A stretch of 64,000 nt of DNA from Oscarella lobularis (lineage: Eukaryota; Porifera; Homoscleromorpha; Homosclerophorida; Oscarellidae). Location: NCBI RefSeq assembly GCF_947507565.1, contig NC_089179.1, positions 2,807,747 to 2,871,746 of the forward strand, written 5' to 3'. Under the pieces are notes generated by a model that had not been told where the DNA came from, ran no database searches, and was given only the letters and a program-made list of their open reading frames with translations. Both the position numbers and the translations under genes were made by a program. Shown here piece after piece: positions 21,201-33,162 of this stretch (position 1 is the first letter of the stretch; each line of letters starts with the position of its first letter).

Positions 21201-24200
21201 CAGAGGGAGCGTCAGAACCCAAGGAACAACCCGCGGTGGAGACGGTGGACGACAGAATAACGCGTATGGAGCAAGAACTGACGGAGTTAAAGGCAATGAA
21301 GAGCCAGCGCACGTACAAGGAAGGGTCAGGAAAAGTTGGAATTTTAAAGGATAACGATGAGGAGGATTCATTGGCTTTTGCAAAGATGAGATTAGCCGGG
21401 AGTGAAGTCGAAGCAATGCTTGACTCCGGATCTACGATTAATATCATCGCTGAAGAAAAGTTCAAGGAAATCGGGAGAAAGGCAGGTCTTCCAGCTTCGT
21501 TAATCAAGCCAGTACAGGCGCTACCGGAAGACTTTGGGGAACATAAGTTACCGGTATCGGCAGTGGTGAAATTGACGGTTGAATTCGACGGGAAGGAAAT
21601 GGAAGCAGAGTTTTACCTCCTGCCCAAGTCGAATCCCAAACTGTTGATAGGATCACGTCTTGTGAGAGGATTGGGACTGGCTAAATGGCACGAGAAGGTC
21701 AACTTTCGTCGAGAAACCAAGACGGACACCAACGGAAGCGTCAAAGCCGTGGTGCGGTTTCTAACGAGATGCCGGTTACCTCCACAACACGCTGGAGTAT
21801 TCGAGGCCGAATTGTCAGGAGAAATTCCAAAGGGACGTTCCGTCATGATGTCGTCACGGGAGCCGCAGCTGAAATGCGGAGCGAAGATGGAGGATGCGAT
21901 AATCGAGCCATGCGCGACTGGCCGGCTATAGATGTTGTTGCGGAATGAAGGGTGTCTTCGTATCGGATTGAAGAAAGGCGACGAGTTCGAGGTAGATCTG
22001 ACGGAGGTCGAGGAATTGCCGTTTGGAGAACCGGTTACAAATACGGAGCAAGCTGCCGTGACATCGCCGGAGACAAAGACGACTGAAAGTCCCTCGATAG
22101 GCGATGAAACAAATCGAAGACAACGTCTGCAGGAGATGATTGACTTCTCAAATAGTTCCTTGTCAGAAGAGAGCAAGAAGAGAGTGCGTGAATACGTGTT
22201 GGATCAAGGGGACTTATTTGCACTGGATGACACTGAGTTGGGGTGTACCCATCTAGTGACGCACGAAATCGAAACGGGAGACAGTCCACCGATCAAACAG
22301 CACGCCAGGCGCGAGCCGTACTCGCAAAGAGAAAAGATAACGTTGCTGATTAAGGAGATGCTAGACAGGGGCGTGATTGTCCCGTCGTCAAGTCCATGGG
22401 CAAGTCCCATCGTATTAGTCCGGAAACCCGATGGCTCGCCACGGTTCTGCGTTGATTACCGCCGGCTGAATTTTGTAACGGAGAAAGATGTTTTTCCCTT
22501 ACCAAGAATCGCCGATCTGTTACATCGTTTGGGCGAAGCTGGGGTATACAGCACGCTGGATCTAGCGTCCGGATACTGGCAGATTGCGATGGGAAAGAAG
22601 TCTCAACCGAAGACGGCGTTTGCCACGTACGATGGACTGTACGAGTTCACGAAGATGCCGTTCGGGCTGACGAACGCACCGGCGACTTTTCAAAGAGTAA
22701 TGCAGCTTGTCGTCGCAGGATTGGACGGTTTCTGTAGCGTTTACTTAGACGACATCGTCGTATTTTCGCGAGACATAAACGAACACTTGGAGCACCTGGG
22801 CCAAATCTTCGAGCGACTGAGACAGGCGGGGTTCAAGCTACGACCGAAGAAGTGTTTCTTTGCGAAGAAAGAGGTCCGATATCTGGGACACGTAATCTCG
22901 GCGAGTGGTATAGCAACGGACAGTGGAAAGACGCGAGCGGTCAAAGAGTTTCCGGTGCCCAAAAACGTGAAGGACTTACGTTCGTTCCTGGGTCTCGCCT
23001 CATATTACCGTCCGTTTATGCAGAACTTTTCCCGGATAGCAGAGCCGTTGTACACTCTATTGCGCAAAGGAGTCGAGTTCGAATGGAATGAAGAGAGGCA
23101 GAAAGCGTTAGATGCGCTAAAGGAACGGTTGACAACGGCACCTGTGTTGTCATACCCCGACTTCACACAACCGGTTATTTTGGAGACTGATGCTAGCTAC
23201 GCGGGATTAGGAGCGGTTCTGACGCAGGAGAAGATGGAGAAGGGTCATCTACGATCCCATCCCATTGCGTACGCAAGTCGCTCACTCACACCAGCGGAAA
23301 GGCACTACGGCGTCACCGAATTAGAAGCGTTGGCGGTAGTCTGGGCTCTACGCCACTACCGGGTGTACTGTTTGGGGTACAAAACGATTGTTTACACTGA
23401 TCATAGCGCTCTGAAGTCGCTGTTGAGCAGTCCGAACCCCTCAGGCAAGCTGGCGCGTTGGGGGATGACCATTCAGGAGATCGAGCCTGAAATTAGATAT
23501 CGTCCTGGCCGGTTGAATGAAAGGGCCGATGCGCTGTCGCGGTCGCCACTAGCGGCGCTGCCCTTTGCCGACGAAGCTGATTTGGGAGAGATGTGCGCAA
23601 AGCTCAAAAAGGGTAAAAAGGGGACTCCGCGCGAAAAGCCGGAGTTGGAAGTGGAATTGTCTGAGTCGATTCAAGAGGCGCAACGGAAGGACCTATATTT
23701 TCGGAGAATAATTGATTATCTGGAGAACAAAACCTTACCGGCGGAGGAACAGGAAGCAAAACGAATTGTGCAGATGTCGACGATCGTGGAGTTGATTGAC
23801 GATGTCCTGTGTCTAGTCGAAGCGCGACCGCCGCATCGTGTGCGGGTAGCGGTACCGGAGGAATTGCGCGAGTTCTTGATGGCAGAGAATCATGCCGGCC
23901 AGTTTGGAGGCCACTTTGCAGAATGAAGTCTTTACGGGCTCTTAGCGGTCAGGTTTTGGTGGCCGGGAATGAGGAAAGGCGTGCGGAAATACTGTCGTAC
24001 CTGTCTGCCGTGCGCGGAGTATGGAGGAGCCGGGAAGCGGTTGACGCCACCCCTTCGACCGATACCAGTTGGTGGACCATTTCACCGAGTCGCGGTGGAT
24101 GTGCTAACGTTGCCGGCGACATCAACGGGTAACCGATACGCGGTTGTCTTCATGGATTATTTGACGAAGTGGCCGGAAGTATTTGCGACAAAGAACCACA

Positions 24201-24988
24201 AGGCGGAAACGATTGCGCGGTTGCTGGTGACTGAGATCATATGTCGACACGGAGTGCCCGAGGAGCTATTGTCTGATAGGGGCAGTGATTTTCTCTCGAG
24301 CCTGATAAAGGAAGTGTGTTCGCTCACGGGAATGCGAAAAATCAATACATCAGCTTATCACCCGCAGACCGATGGCATGGTAGAGAGGATGAACAGAACC
24401 TCGATACAGATGATCAGCAAGCATAACAAATTCTACGGTGGCGAGTGGGATCAATACCTCAATTACTTGTTATTTGCGTATCGGGTGCGACCACATTCGT
24501 CGTCAGGAAGTTCACCGTTTGTGCTCATGTACGGAAGAGAGGCGAGACTACCAACGCAGACGGCGTTAGCGGTGCCGTCGCTGGCTACGCAGTTGGATGC
24601 AGAGGACTACGGAAGCGAGTTGAAGAAAGGCTTGGGTAATGCTTGGGAGTTGGCCCGACAACACATTGGAGAATCGCAGGAACAGGCTAAGAAGCAATAT
24701 GATAAGAAAGCCACTCAGGAAAAATACCAGATAGGAGATATCGTGATGGTCGATTACCGAGGGAATCGGAGTTCAACGAAATTGACGCCGAAATTTTCGG
24801 GACCATATCGTGTGGCTGATGTAACCGACACAAATATCCGGGTGGAGCCGATTGGTGGTCCACCCAGCGGATCATTGTTTGTTCATTTCGGGAGGGCAAG
24901 AAAGGCACCGATGGAACTCCAGGATCATCCGTGCGTGGGGAGACAAAGATTCAAGAAAGTGTTCAGACCGGAAAAGGAAGCCGCCTGA
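21200..24988 (+). pseudogene. Gypsy pol: protease, RT, RNase H, integrase, two in-frame stops
   Basis: A single frame continues from the zinc knuckle to TGA at 24986-24988, interrupted by TAG 21929-21931 and TGA 23924-23926. The protease motif is LDSGST near 21419. Reverse transcriptase shows the YLDD catalytic box near 22743 and RNase H an ETDAS start near 23188. Integrase has the H-H-C-C zinc region, which the TGA at 23924 interrupts, and acidic residues in VAVDVL, SDRGSDF and QTDGMVER. The domain order (RT before integrase) defines Ty3/Gypsy. The protein would copy and integrate the element. This copy is inactive. Confidence 0.9.
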
Positions 24989-25108
24989 TCATACCTACGC
25001 AAGCTGACAGTTGGACGTTTGTCGTAAGGTGGGTGTTTCGTTGTAGTTGTCTGTGTTCTGTGGGGTGTTAATGTCACGAGGACGTGCCATGGACTCAGGA
25101 GGGGGAAT

Positions 25109-25262
25109 TGTTGTGTTTGTTGTTACGGGGGAGATAAGATAGATACGGGAGGTTGGATTAGAGGAGAGAGAGAGCCTCACCCCTAATAAAGAGATCGAGA
25201 AAGAGACCATCAGCCACAGTGTGGACCCCGAGTTACGCCTACGCGCGAAGAAGGTCGTAACA
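25109..25262 (+). repeat. 3' LTR of the Gypsy element
   Basis: 154 bp, nearly identical to the 5' LTR, directly preceded by the polypurine tract and followed by GGTA. Confidence 0.93.
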
Positions 25263-26700
25263 GGTATTTTTCTCGACATCTCAAGCTGCCACGCACTACA
25301 AAATCTGCCCTTAGACCCTGCTCAAGTTGACAACGCCGCAATCGACGCCTTTTTGGAATTTCGTGAAAATCTGGAGATATGCCCCGGAAACGAAGACGAT
25401 CACTTCGTTCGCTTGGTGAAATCTCTCAAAGGACAGATGAAAAGCAAATCAGGAGAAGTTCTTCAGTACCAGCTTGTCCATCCTCTGCTTGACAATGCTG
25501 CTGGAACTGTGCGCTAATCGTCTTGTCAAGTCATTGTACAGCAGGACGTGAAGCAGTGCACAGACTGCTTTCGATGCCGAGCTACTTTGCGAATGCGCCA
25601 CAGTCGGTTCCTCAAAGAGGACCGGTTAAATCCCAGTATTCGCACGAGGAATGCTGCTCTTAACACACCTCAGCGCTCCAAGAAAATGTCTTCTCTTGCA
25701 AAAGAGAAGAAGAAGCTTCAGAAGAAAGTTTCTAGGCAGAAAGCTACTATTGCTTCGATCCTGCACAAGAATGCTGTCAAGCTTCCGTGTGATCTTCACT
25801 ACAATTCGACAGAAGTCGAGAAGACGTTTCCAATTTGGTCGTTTCGCCGTCTATTCTGGAAACAGCAGAAAGCATTAGCCGAGACCAAAGGCGCGCAGGG
25901 CATGAAATGGCATCCTCTCATTATTCGGTGAGCACTACATCTCAAATCGCTTTCCTCTAGTGCCTGTCACGCTCTTCGTACAGCGGGATTAATACGAATA
26001 CCCTCCGAGCGCACTCTGCGCGATTACAGTTAATAGCTTTTACCAGAAGAAGGTTGGTTTTCGCTCGAAGCTGAACGTGCAACTTATGGAAGAAGCTAAT
26101 ATTGGTTCTCTTACTGATGCACAGAAATAAGTCGTCATTGTGTTTGACGAAATTCGCATAAAGGAGGACCTTGTCTACGACAGTCATCAGCAGGAGATCA
26201 TTGGATTCGTCGATCTAGGAAATGTACCAAACCAGCTGCGCGCAAAGGAAAGGAACGAAAAACTTTTCGATGCTAAAGCGCTCGAACCGGATGTAGCTAT
26301 TCGTCAGAGGGATCTTTACATCGTTGCGTTTTCCGTACGCACATTTTCCCACCGCTTGCATCTCTGGCGATGCTCTGTATTCAATTTTGTGGCGAGCAGT
26401 TTTCGAGCTTGAAAGTATTGGTCTAAAAGTCCTCGCTCTGTGTGGCGAATGTGCAAATCCAAAGCGACGGCTTTCCGCATGCATCAGCAGAAAAATGATA
26501 GCAACGATAGCGAAGAGATCTGTTTTAAAACTCCTAATCCCTATGGTAAGGAAGACTACTGTATTAGGGAAGTTTCCATACAGTCCGGCAGTAGGTCCTT
26601 TCGTTGATATAGGCCATTATCAATTGTCGTAACTGCGATGCATAAGTGGCACCCATTTTTCAACACTTTGGAAACGTGACCTTGACTAAAATGCCCAGCA
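25263..26700 (+). pseudogene. P-element-like transposase fragment (copy A)
   Basis: Blocks in changing frames carry a P-like transposase. DISSCHALQNLP opens directly after the Gypsy LTR, then CFRCRATLRMRHSRF, NTPQRSKKMSSLAKEKKKLQ, RRLFWKQQKALAETKGAQGM followed by KWHPLIIR, SERTLRDY near 26010, VVIVFDEIRIKEDLVYDS near 26136 with candidate catalytic acids, and a downstream H/N-rich block near 26470. The same block order is found on the minus strand at 29940-30660. Stops and frameshifts occur throughout, and the 5' part is cut off by the Gypsy insertion. Assignment to the P/THAP9 superfamily rests on my recognition of the RLFWKQQ...WHPLIIRW...TLRDY pattern. Confidence 0.6.
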
Positions 26701-26739
26701 GTTTCTGGAAGAAGCCGAGTCGAAGTTTCATCAACGTCA

Positions 26740-27300
26740 TAATAAATTTACTATAGTGGTCGCTTGTCACTTTTCTTATACATCGATTTGACAGCTGGTT
26801 TCAACCAATCGTAAATGCACTGCAATAAATCTGGCGTGCAAATTCCGCAGAAAAACTTTAATTCTTGCGTTACTTTGTCCACGACACTTTCAGATATCTT
26901 GACTCAAGTTCACTGTTACTTTCTTGCAACTCGGCTTTCTCTTTTCGTAAGGCATTGAGTGCTATAACTAGCGATTCACGCCTTCTATTGTCGACGACGT
27001 TCTACTTTCGGGAGTGAGCGATGAGGATTGAATCTCCACATCGTTGATCTGCACGTCGTCGGCGACTTCTTTCTTATCAGACTCAACCTTTTCCGCAATA
27101 TAAGCAATTTGTCTATCATCATTCTAAATCAAGCTGCATCGAATCGTCTTTGTCAGAACGCTTTCGTTTGCTCCTGGGTGCACCAAAAGATAGACGTGGT
27201 TTTCTATAAGTGTTCGCTGCGGCCATTTGAACTGAAGGCTTAGGAAATGTATCCTTCAACGGAATACGACGTTTGTCTATACGTGTAGGTCCTTTGAATT
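26740..27300 (-). pseudogene. Coiled-coil transposase N-terminal fragment (possibly DDE_Tnp_4 type)
   Basis: Minus-strand blocks read GPTRIDKRRIPLKDTFPKPS, PRLSFGAPRSKRKRSDK, a coiled coil ALRKEKAELQESNSELESRY, and LKFFCGICTPDLLQCIYDWL. The last block resembles the segment that follows the coiled coil in THAP/Harbinger-like IS4-type transposases. At least two frame changes are needed to join the blocks, and the catalytic domain is missing. This is a truncated, decayed fragment and the family call is tentative. Confidence 0.4.
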
Positions 27301-27639
27301 GAGGAAATTAACGTTGCATATGCAGTCGGTGTTTTTGGGTTCGCATTCCTTGCGTCGCGTATCCCCACCGCGGTTAACGTACGTCAGAACCTGTTTTCGA
27401 ACATCTCCGTCAAGCGAATTGACTGAGTGCAGCGTCGGAAGGCTAAGAGAAGTGTTTGGACCCGTCAGAGGGAGAGCCGCAAAGACGCCGGCCAGATACA
27501 GTGATGGGACAATAACCTTTCTGATTTGAGCATCCAACAACGCACCATTGCCTTTTCGAAGGGTCGGAAGCAGCCATTGGCACTGCGTGCGTGGTAGCCG
27601 GCCTCACTCTCTTTCTAACACACTGCTTAAAGCTAGATT

Positions 27640-28808
27640 TGCTTCTCTCACGAGAATCTCATATTCCTTGCACTGTAAGGACACTTTATTTCTACTAACC
27701 CCGGAGAATTCTCCTTCTCGTCAGACACAATCCTGTCTGAAGATGCCGCCAACCAACAGCAACGAGGATTGATGTAGATAGAGACCGCACTTTTCAGTTC
27801 TGAGACACGTCAGCTTCTCATACTCATCTACGGCCTTGCTTTCATTCTCTTTTCCCCACCTCGTAGACAAAGTATTCAAAACTTTGTCACTGAGCAATGA
27901 TTCGAGCAGCTCAGGATAACGAGATTTGATGCGCCTAACAACGAGACCAAAATTTGACGCCGTCATTCGAATCTTCCGCATCTTTTTCCAAAGAGTGCTA
28001 TCGGCTTGGCTTCTTGTTAGTGCCTGGATCCTCTGACAGCCATGCGCGTTGAGACAAACACTTTTCTTTCGCAGAAATTCTACTTGATCTGGAGTTAGGG
28101 TTCCAATGTGGTCAGTCCAGGTGGCTGTGCCTTCAGCCTCTGCTGCCGAGGATGCTGGTAGCACTCGTACTGCTTCACTCAAAACGCCACCACTGAATAT
28201 CGTTTTCAAAATATGCTTGTTGGCGTCTCTTATATCAGGATTTACTGAAAGCCTGTCAGTCGGCATTTTGCTCAGTGCAGGACCTACGGACTTTCGTCCG
28301 CTTTGTCTGACTCCGTAGTTGTGTTCAGCACGGACAATGTCACTCAAAGTGTACACTGGTTGACAGTCGCTTCCCTCTAACACCGGGACAAGAATGGGCG
28401 ATTTACCAGCCTCCTTCAGCTCACATGCCAGTTTTTGTATGTTGTTTCGTGGAAGGAGATCCATGTAGCCTGGGAGTACCGTGAAGGGTTGGTCGACAAC
28501 GACGTGAGCAATCGTCATCGGCGTCCGTGTCGGTTGACCCCACTGCAGGTGCCTTAATTAAGCTTACCTATTTCAAGAGAGGCAAAAGGCAGCGGTCCAT
28601 CGGCAACAGCTGAAACTCTTTCTTTCCCATATGCTGGAACTCGAAGACGAGTTCGTTGACAACGAACAGAGTTAGCTATTTGCGGCTTTGGCTCTGAAGC
28701 GATGTTCAGTGACAGTGACGTTGACTGCTTTTTTGCAAGCCAACTCCGCATGGCCGGATGGTTTGGACCGGATAATGACTCTCTGCGGATTACGTCGTCA
28801 CTCACCAT
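27640..28808 (-). pseudogene. YqaJ-like nuclease-domain gene, frameshifted
   Basis: An upstream block (28808-28555) contains ANSVRCQRTRLRVPAYGKER. After a frame break at 28555 the main frame reads LQWGQPTRTPMTIAHVVVDQ, then KIRMTASNFGLVVRRIKSRY and TRWGKENESKAVDEYEKL. After another frameshift near 27765 it reads LAASSDRIV and GLVEIKCPYSARNM. The order TASNFG, then W-G...E...A..Y, then SPDG-like, then VEIKCPYS matches the YqaJ/lambda-exonuclease-like fold, with the acidic and lysine catalytic motifs recognisable. Such genes recur in invertebrate repeats; whether this one belonged to a transposon is unknown. Confidence 0.6.
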
Positions 28809-29679
28809 GTTGACATCAATGTAGCTCTAGTCTTACTCTCACGATGACATATATAAAAGCAAAAAGGCAGAAGGTGCATGGGCGGCCTCATCGACCCAAT
28901 ACTCCGAGCTGTACAATAGTGGAACGCACAAAAGTCTTTGAGGCTATTGTCCTTTCTTTGTTTTTCATGGAAGAAGACTATATATGGTCACTATTGTCAG
29001 GAGCGTGATTCTACTGACTTTTTTTCCTTTTTCTGTTTTGAAGGAAGAAGAGAAGCAGATTGCGTGTAGTTGATTAAATGGATAGCATATTTTAGAGAAG
29101 AATACAAGAGCTGGAATAAAGCGCAGTGAAGTGTAAAGGCAAATGTAAACTTTGTATAACATCTGATGAATTTTCAATTTTGATGCTCTATATTTTCTCC
29201 TGTTAGTTCCTGAACAAGTGATTCTTTCGTGCGAGCAAGGTATAATCAAATTAAATTAACTTGGGTAATTGTGTTAATTACTAGTAACATTATTTAATTT
29301 AGGAGACGCAGGTAAGATTAAAACGTAGACATTTATTTGAAATGCTCTATTTGTTTTTAAATGCTTTATTTCTATTTGTTTCTTGAAAGACACCGACCTT
29401 CGCAGGACCGAAGAAGGTACGTGTATTCCCTTATCTAGGCAAATATTTGAAGTTTTCATTCAAGTCTTTTCGTGTACCTGAGGCGTCAGGTGCATCCAAA
29501 CGAGAAAAGGCACTGGAACATGCTTCAAGTTTTGAGAAAAAAGTAATTTTTACAGTACCTGCAAGTTATTTTTACCTCCTTTCGCTTTAAGGCGTCTTTC
29601 AAATCACCATTTTCATTTTCTACTTTCCTTATTTTGGTCTAAAAGCAAGATTTGATATTAATTAAAAGAGCCCCATTAC
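28809..29679. other. AT-rich spacer
   Basis: No gene or repeat recognised. The last seven bases before the next element, CCATTAC at 29673-29679, are its target-site duplication. Confidence 0.5.
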
Positions 29680-31465
29680 CAGAGATATAAAAGAGTAGGG
29701 ATATGCAACTCTCCGTCACGTGACCACTTTAGCTGAGCTAGGTGTGTTACGGATTGATGGAGACCATTAGAAGCACCTTGGAAGAGCTTGTTGTTGAACA
29801 AGAGAAGTTTTCCGGCTTTCCTCGTGTAGCTGAGATGATACACGGAGCCAAAGGTCTCTTAGAGGCCGAGCGAACGACGGAGCTTGAATCGGCGGCAAAG
29901 GAAATTTTGAGTTTTCAGAGACATTGCCCACCTTATCATTAATGGATGCCATCTTCGTCCTGACAACCTTTACGAGTGGACATTTCTTTCTGTTGGTCCC
30001 AGAACAATCTTTGGAATGTTCCTTCCTTAAAGGTGCTTTCTATGTTGCTGCTCTGCTCTTTGACAATAGCATGAACCTCATCTGAAAGGTCTTTCTGCAC
30101 CTCAATGGCATGGCTTTCGGCCCATTTTTTGATTTTGAGGCGCAACCGTCGAACAGTCTGAGATTGAGCTCGAGATTTCTTTGCTAATTGCAAAAATTTT
30201 TCGTTCCTCTGAGGAGTTGCAAGATAGGAATTTCTGGCGAAACGGCTTGTGGATGCCAACTTTTCGCGGGCAGAATGGGTGCGAAGAAGACTTCTCGCCG
30301 CCCTACATTGAATGCATCTTCTGGCTTCCAATGTGACCAGTTGACATTTTGAAGATCTGACGGTTTTCGAGTACTCTACGCTATTGACGCAGACGGGAAG
30401 TGCCTAGCACGACACTTGGATTTCCATGACGGTTCTTAAGCGCTCGTGTCTTCCGGGCAGAGTTCAACAAAGCGGCGGTCAGGGTTGCCAGGGCACACAA
30501 ACGTCTTCTCTAAAAAGGCCATGAACTGAGGATAATTGCTGTAGTTGACGTCTGGCCAGCCCTGCCATTTTTTCAGTGCGCTGCATTCGGATACGTCGAC
30601 TGGATGGCCCGCAACAAAAAGTTTCTCGATTCCGTGACCAGTGAGCAAAAAACTGTGAGAAATCACAGCGGCAGCTTTTTGTCTTTACACAGAAGTATTT
30701 TTGATTGCAAAACGTTGTCGCCGTCTACTGTTTCATGCCAGTTAGGAAAATCTCTGCATTGTCACAGTAAATCAAATTAATAATGTCAAAAAAGTGCAGT
30801 ACATTTTGGCTTTTTGCTAACGGCAGGAAGACGGTGTCGATCGTTTTTTCGCGTCGTAAGGCGCTTCCTCCGCGATATCCGCCCCATGCCCTCCTAAGCA
30901 AACCGGAAGTCAAAGATGAGATAGTTGGAGCTGCTGCGTCAACTTATTTTACCAAGCGCACAGATGTTGCTGTAGAGGAGTAAATGCGCTATTGAATGCA
31001 CCTAAGCTACTTCTTATGGACGCTAAACCGTTCGAGTTATGTGGTGCATAACGCCCGGCTAATGCGTAGGAGTTAATGACGTAAAACGGACCGTAAGATC
31101 AGATCGGCAGAGACGAGTCGACAACGAATGACTTCTTGCTCTTTGTTCGTAATTTCAGGGTTGCGTGAACAAGGTTTGAGCCTTTCGAAACACTTTCTAA
31201 GGCAGTAAGGTAGTTGACAAGTTTGTAGTAGACAATAATTGGACACTACGACTACGTATGAAGAGACGGATTGCAAAAAACCTCTTCACTAGTTACCTAG
31301 AGTGTCCTTCCAAATTCCGAAGCACAGGACAGCGCGGAAAGGCCTACTCGTTCGTGCGGCGCGCGTGAAGTGTGAGCACATACGGGGTACATCCGTAACA
31401 CACCTTGCATCAGCTAAAGTGGTCACGTGATAGCGAGTTTCATATCCCTCTCTATTTTATCTCTG
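29680..31465 (-). mobile_element. P-like DNA transposon, internally decayed (1786 bp, copy B)
   Basis: Long imperfect inverted repeats of about 76 bp lie at 29680-29756 and 31390-31465, starting CAGAGATA and sharing GTCACGTGACCACTTTAGCTG-like and GTGTGTTACGGAT blocks. CCATTAC flanks both sides (29673-29679 and 31466-31472). P elements make 8-bp duplications; 7 bp are visible here, so one base may have mutated. The interior holds a decayed P-like transposase on the minus strand and is too short for a full gene. The element is non-autonomous now. Confidence 0.75.
29740..30660 (-). pseudogene. P-like transposase remnant inside copy B
   Basis: On the minus strand, HPVDVSECSALKKWQGWPD and CPGNPDRRFVEL (30660-30436) precede RRCIQCRAARSLLR, ATPQRNEKFLQLAKKSRAQ, GTFQRLFWDQQKEM (30331-29950) and, one frame over, RWHPLMIRWAMSLKTQ. 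These match copy A (CPGNEDDHFVRL, NTPQRSKKMSSLAKEK, RRLFWKQQKAL, KWHPLIIRW) in order. The catalytic region beyond the WHPL block is largely lost. The protein would have bound the element ends and cut DNA; this remnant cannot. Confidence 0.65.
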
Positions 31466-31639
31466 CCATTACTGCTACATTCATTTCGTCTTCTAATTTC
31501 TCAATCTAAGAAAAATTACAACAGTACCATATTCTTAAGCGTCCCCAGCGTTTGATGATGTTGTAAGACACGTCATCGAAGAGCGAAACGAGGAAGGAAA
31601 TTGGGAAGCAATCAAAGTCCTTTAATTATATAAAAATAT

Positions 31640-32228
31640 TAATAATTTAGTAGGAAATTGTTTTAGGACATGCATGATGCTTACGCGACGATATTTCCCA
31701 CGACCGTATGTAGGGAATTTGCCGCCGTTTGATTTCAAGTCAGTCATCCACACTCGAACGCTTTTCTCACCCACGCCGATCATCTTTCCCACTGCCTTCG
31801 CAGCACCTTTGACCGTTTTCTTTCCGCTTGTCCGCAGATGTCCATAGAAGAGCGCACACCACCATCTGACAAACTTCACGGCCGCGCTCAGGCTCACGAA
31901 TCCACTCCTGAGCGATGGAATAAATATCGTTGTCAAGAAGAACAGGGCAATAGTCGTCGCCGTTGTCGTCGTTCTCAGCGTCGTCTTCATTACCGGCAAC
32001 AATGGTAGCATCGCTGTCGTCGTCTGAAAGCGAAGGATTGGCCACGAATGGAGTATTGGACTCAGGATTGACAGCGGGACAGGGGTCGGATTCTTCAAGC
32101 GTAGCAGGCCTCCGAATGGAATCCGACGGCGTTTCATCCGATGTTCGGCGTCTTCTTCGAATCGAATCCATTCTTTCGAGGAGCGCTTTACGCTTTTTCC
32201 ATCGATTATCGTTGCCTTTACTCTCCAT
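31640..32228 (-). pseudogene. HTH-containing N-terminal fragment of a transposon protein
   Basis: The minus-strand ATG at 32228 opens a basic start (RWKKRKALLERMDSIRRRRR), then an acidic serine-rich linker, then NDIYSIAQEWIREPERGREV. A frameshift near 31870 is needed to reach KFVRWWCALFYGHL, KGAAKAVGKMIGVGEKSVRV and YGRGKYRRVSIM. The last three resemble a helix-turn-helix segment found ahead of DDE endonucleases. The catalytic part is absent. The family is uncertain. Confidence 0.4.
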
Positions 32229-32447
32229 TGTTGAAGCTTTATCCGGGTGATTTTATGTGGGTCTAACGGTCAATTAAGGCAATCAACGAATCAGCATGCG
32301 TTCACGCGAGCGACAAAATAAATATAACGCTTACGTCATGCAAACGTATCAATTCAAAAATGTATTCTATGCACTTTATAAAAATGCCAATGCTGAGCTG
32401 CTCGAGATGAATTACAATACGAAAAAACAGTCACAAAGCGGGGGCGT

Positions 32448-33162
32448 TTATGCCGGCCGGCACTGTACTCCCTGAGAGCCTTTTATTTTAATTTCCTCTT
32501 TGATGTTTTCTGAAAGAGGAAGATGTGCCAAAGAATCCTTTTCTTGGTCGTCGCCAGTGTGGTGGGGGAGGTACCAAACTCGAACAGTTCCTTCTTTTGA
32601 AAAAGTGGCCGTCAATCGAGCTAGGCAGACTCCATTGATTTTCACCGACTCCCTCATTGCCTTTCCAGGACGTTTCTGGTCGGTTTTCCGTTTCTTCCAG
32701 GTGTTCTTCTGAGCTTCACCGCCACGACTACACACAAAGTACTTCACGGTTTTGTCCTTTATCACTATACACAGTATGTATTAATAAAAGTCAATTATCT
32801 CCAGCATTGTAACTGTTTGCCTTTATCAGACGTCTCCTTTTTATAGTGGCATCGGCTGGAGCTCTCGACAGAGGCTTTCCAAGACAGAAATTCATCAGAA
32901 TTTCGTTTCTCACACCTACAGAAAGAACACATGAAGGCCGATATTACTTTTAATCTGCTTTGTCTAGATCGTTATCGTGCTCTTTGACCGAATGGGTCAC
33001 TAAATCAGCGACTCGGCAGAACGACGTGTTTTTGCAGCCAAGATGACAGGTAAACCGCCCCGAGGAGAAGGCCTGGAGGTCGTGGGCCGTTCGTCGGTGG
33101 AGATTGAGAGCTTTTGTTCTCTTGTACGAGCGATAGCACCGATCGCAAGCGTTGGACATCAC
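32448..33162 (-). pseudogene. C2H2 zinc-finger plus FLYWCH/CARF-like domain gene fragment, three exons
   Basis: Exon-like block 1 (33162-32953) starts MMSNACDRCYRSYKRTKALN and forms a C2H2 finger (CX2CX12HX4H) followed by a second imperfect finger (CHLGC...H...H). Block 2 (about 32920-32800) reads RNSDEFLSWKASVESSSRC. Block 3 (32765-32448) reads YFVCSRGGEAQ, then NGVCLARLTATFSKEGTVRV, HHTGD and LAHLPLSENIKEEI. This order (two fingers, EFxxWK, YxCxRxG, CxAxL, HTGH, LAHL) is typical of CARF- or MULE-related animal proteins. A TAA ends block 1 without a usable splice donor, so I call it decayed. The downstream domain is absent. Confidence 0.5.

Larger units (their letters stand above)
19426..25262 (+). 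mobile_element. Ty3/Gypsy LTR retrotransposon (5837 bp)
   Basis: Two 154-bp LTRs (19426-19579 and 25109-25262) differ at about four positions by eye. Both start TG and end CA, and GGTA flanks both sides (19422-19425 and 25263-25266) as a 4-bp target duplication. A primer-binding-site-like TGGGGGCCTGTG starts at 19583, and a purine tract AGGAGGGGGAA precedes the 3' LTR at 25097-25107. Gag, protease, reverse transcriptase, RNase H and integrase follow in Ty3/Gypsy order on the plus strand. Gag has frameshifts and pol has two in-frame stops, so this copy is defective but young. It inserted at the 5' side of a P-like gene fragment. Confidence 0.93.
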
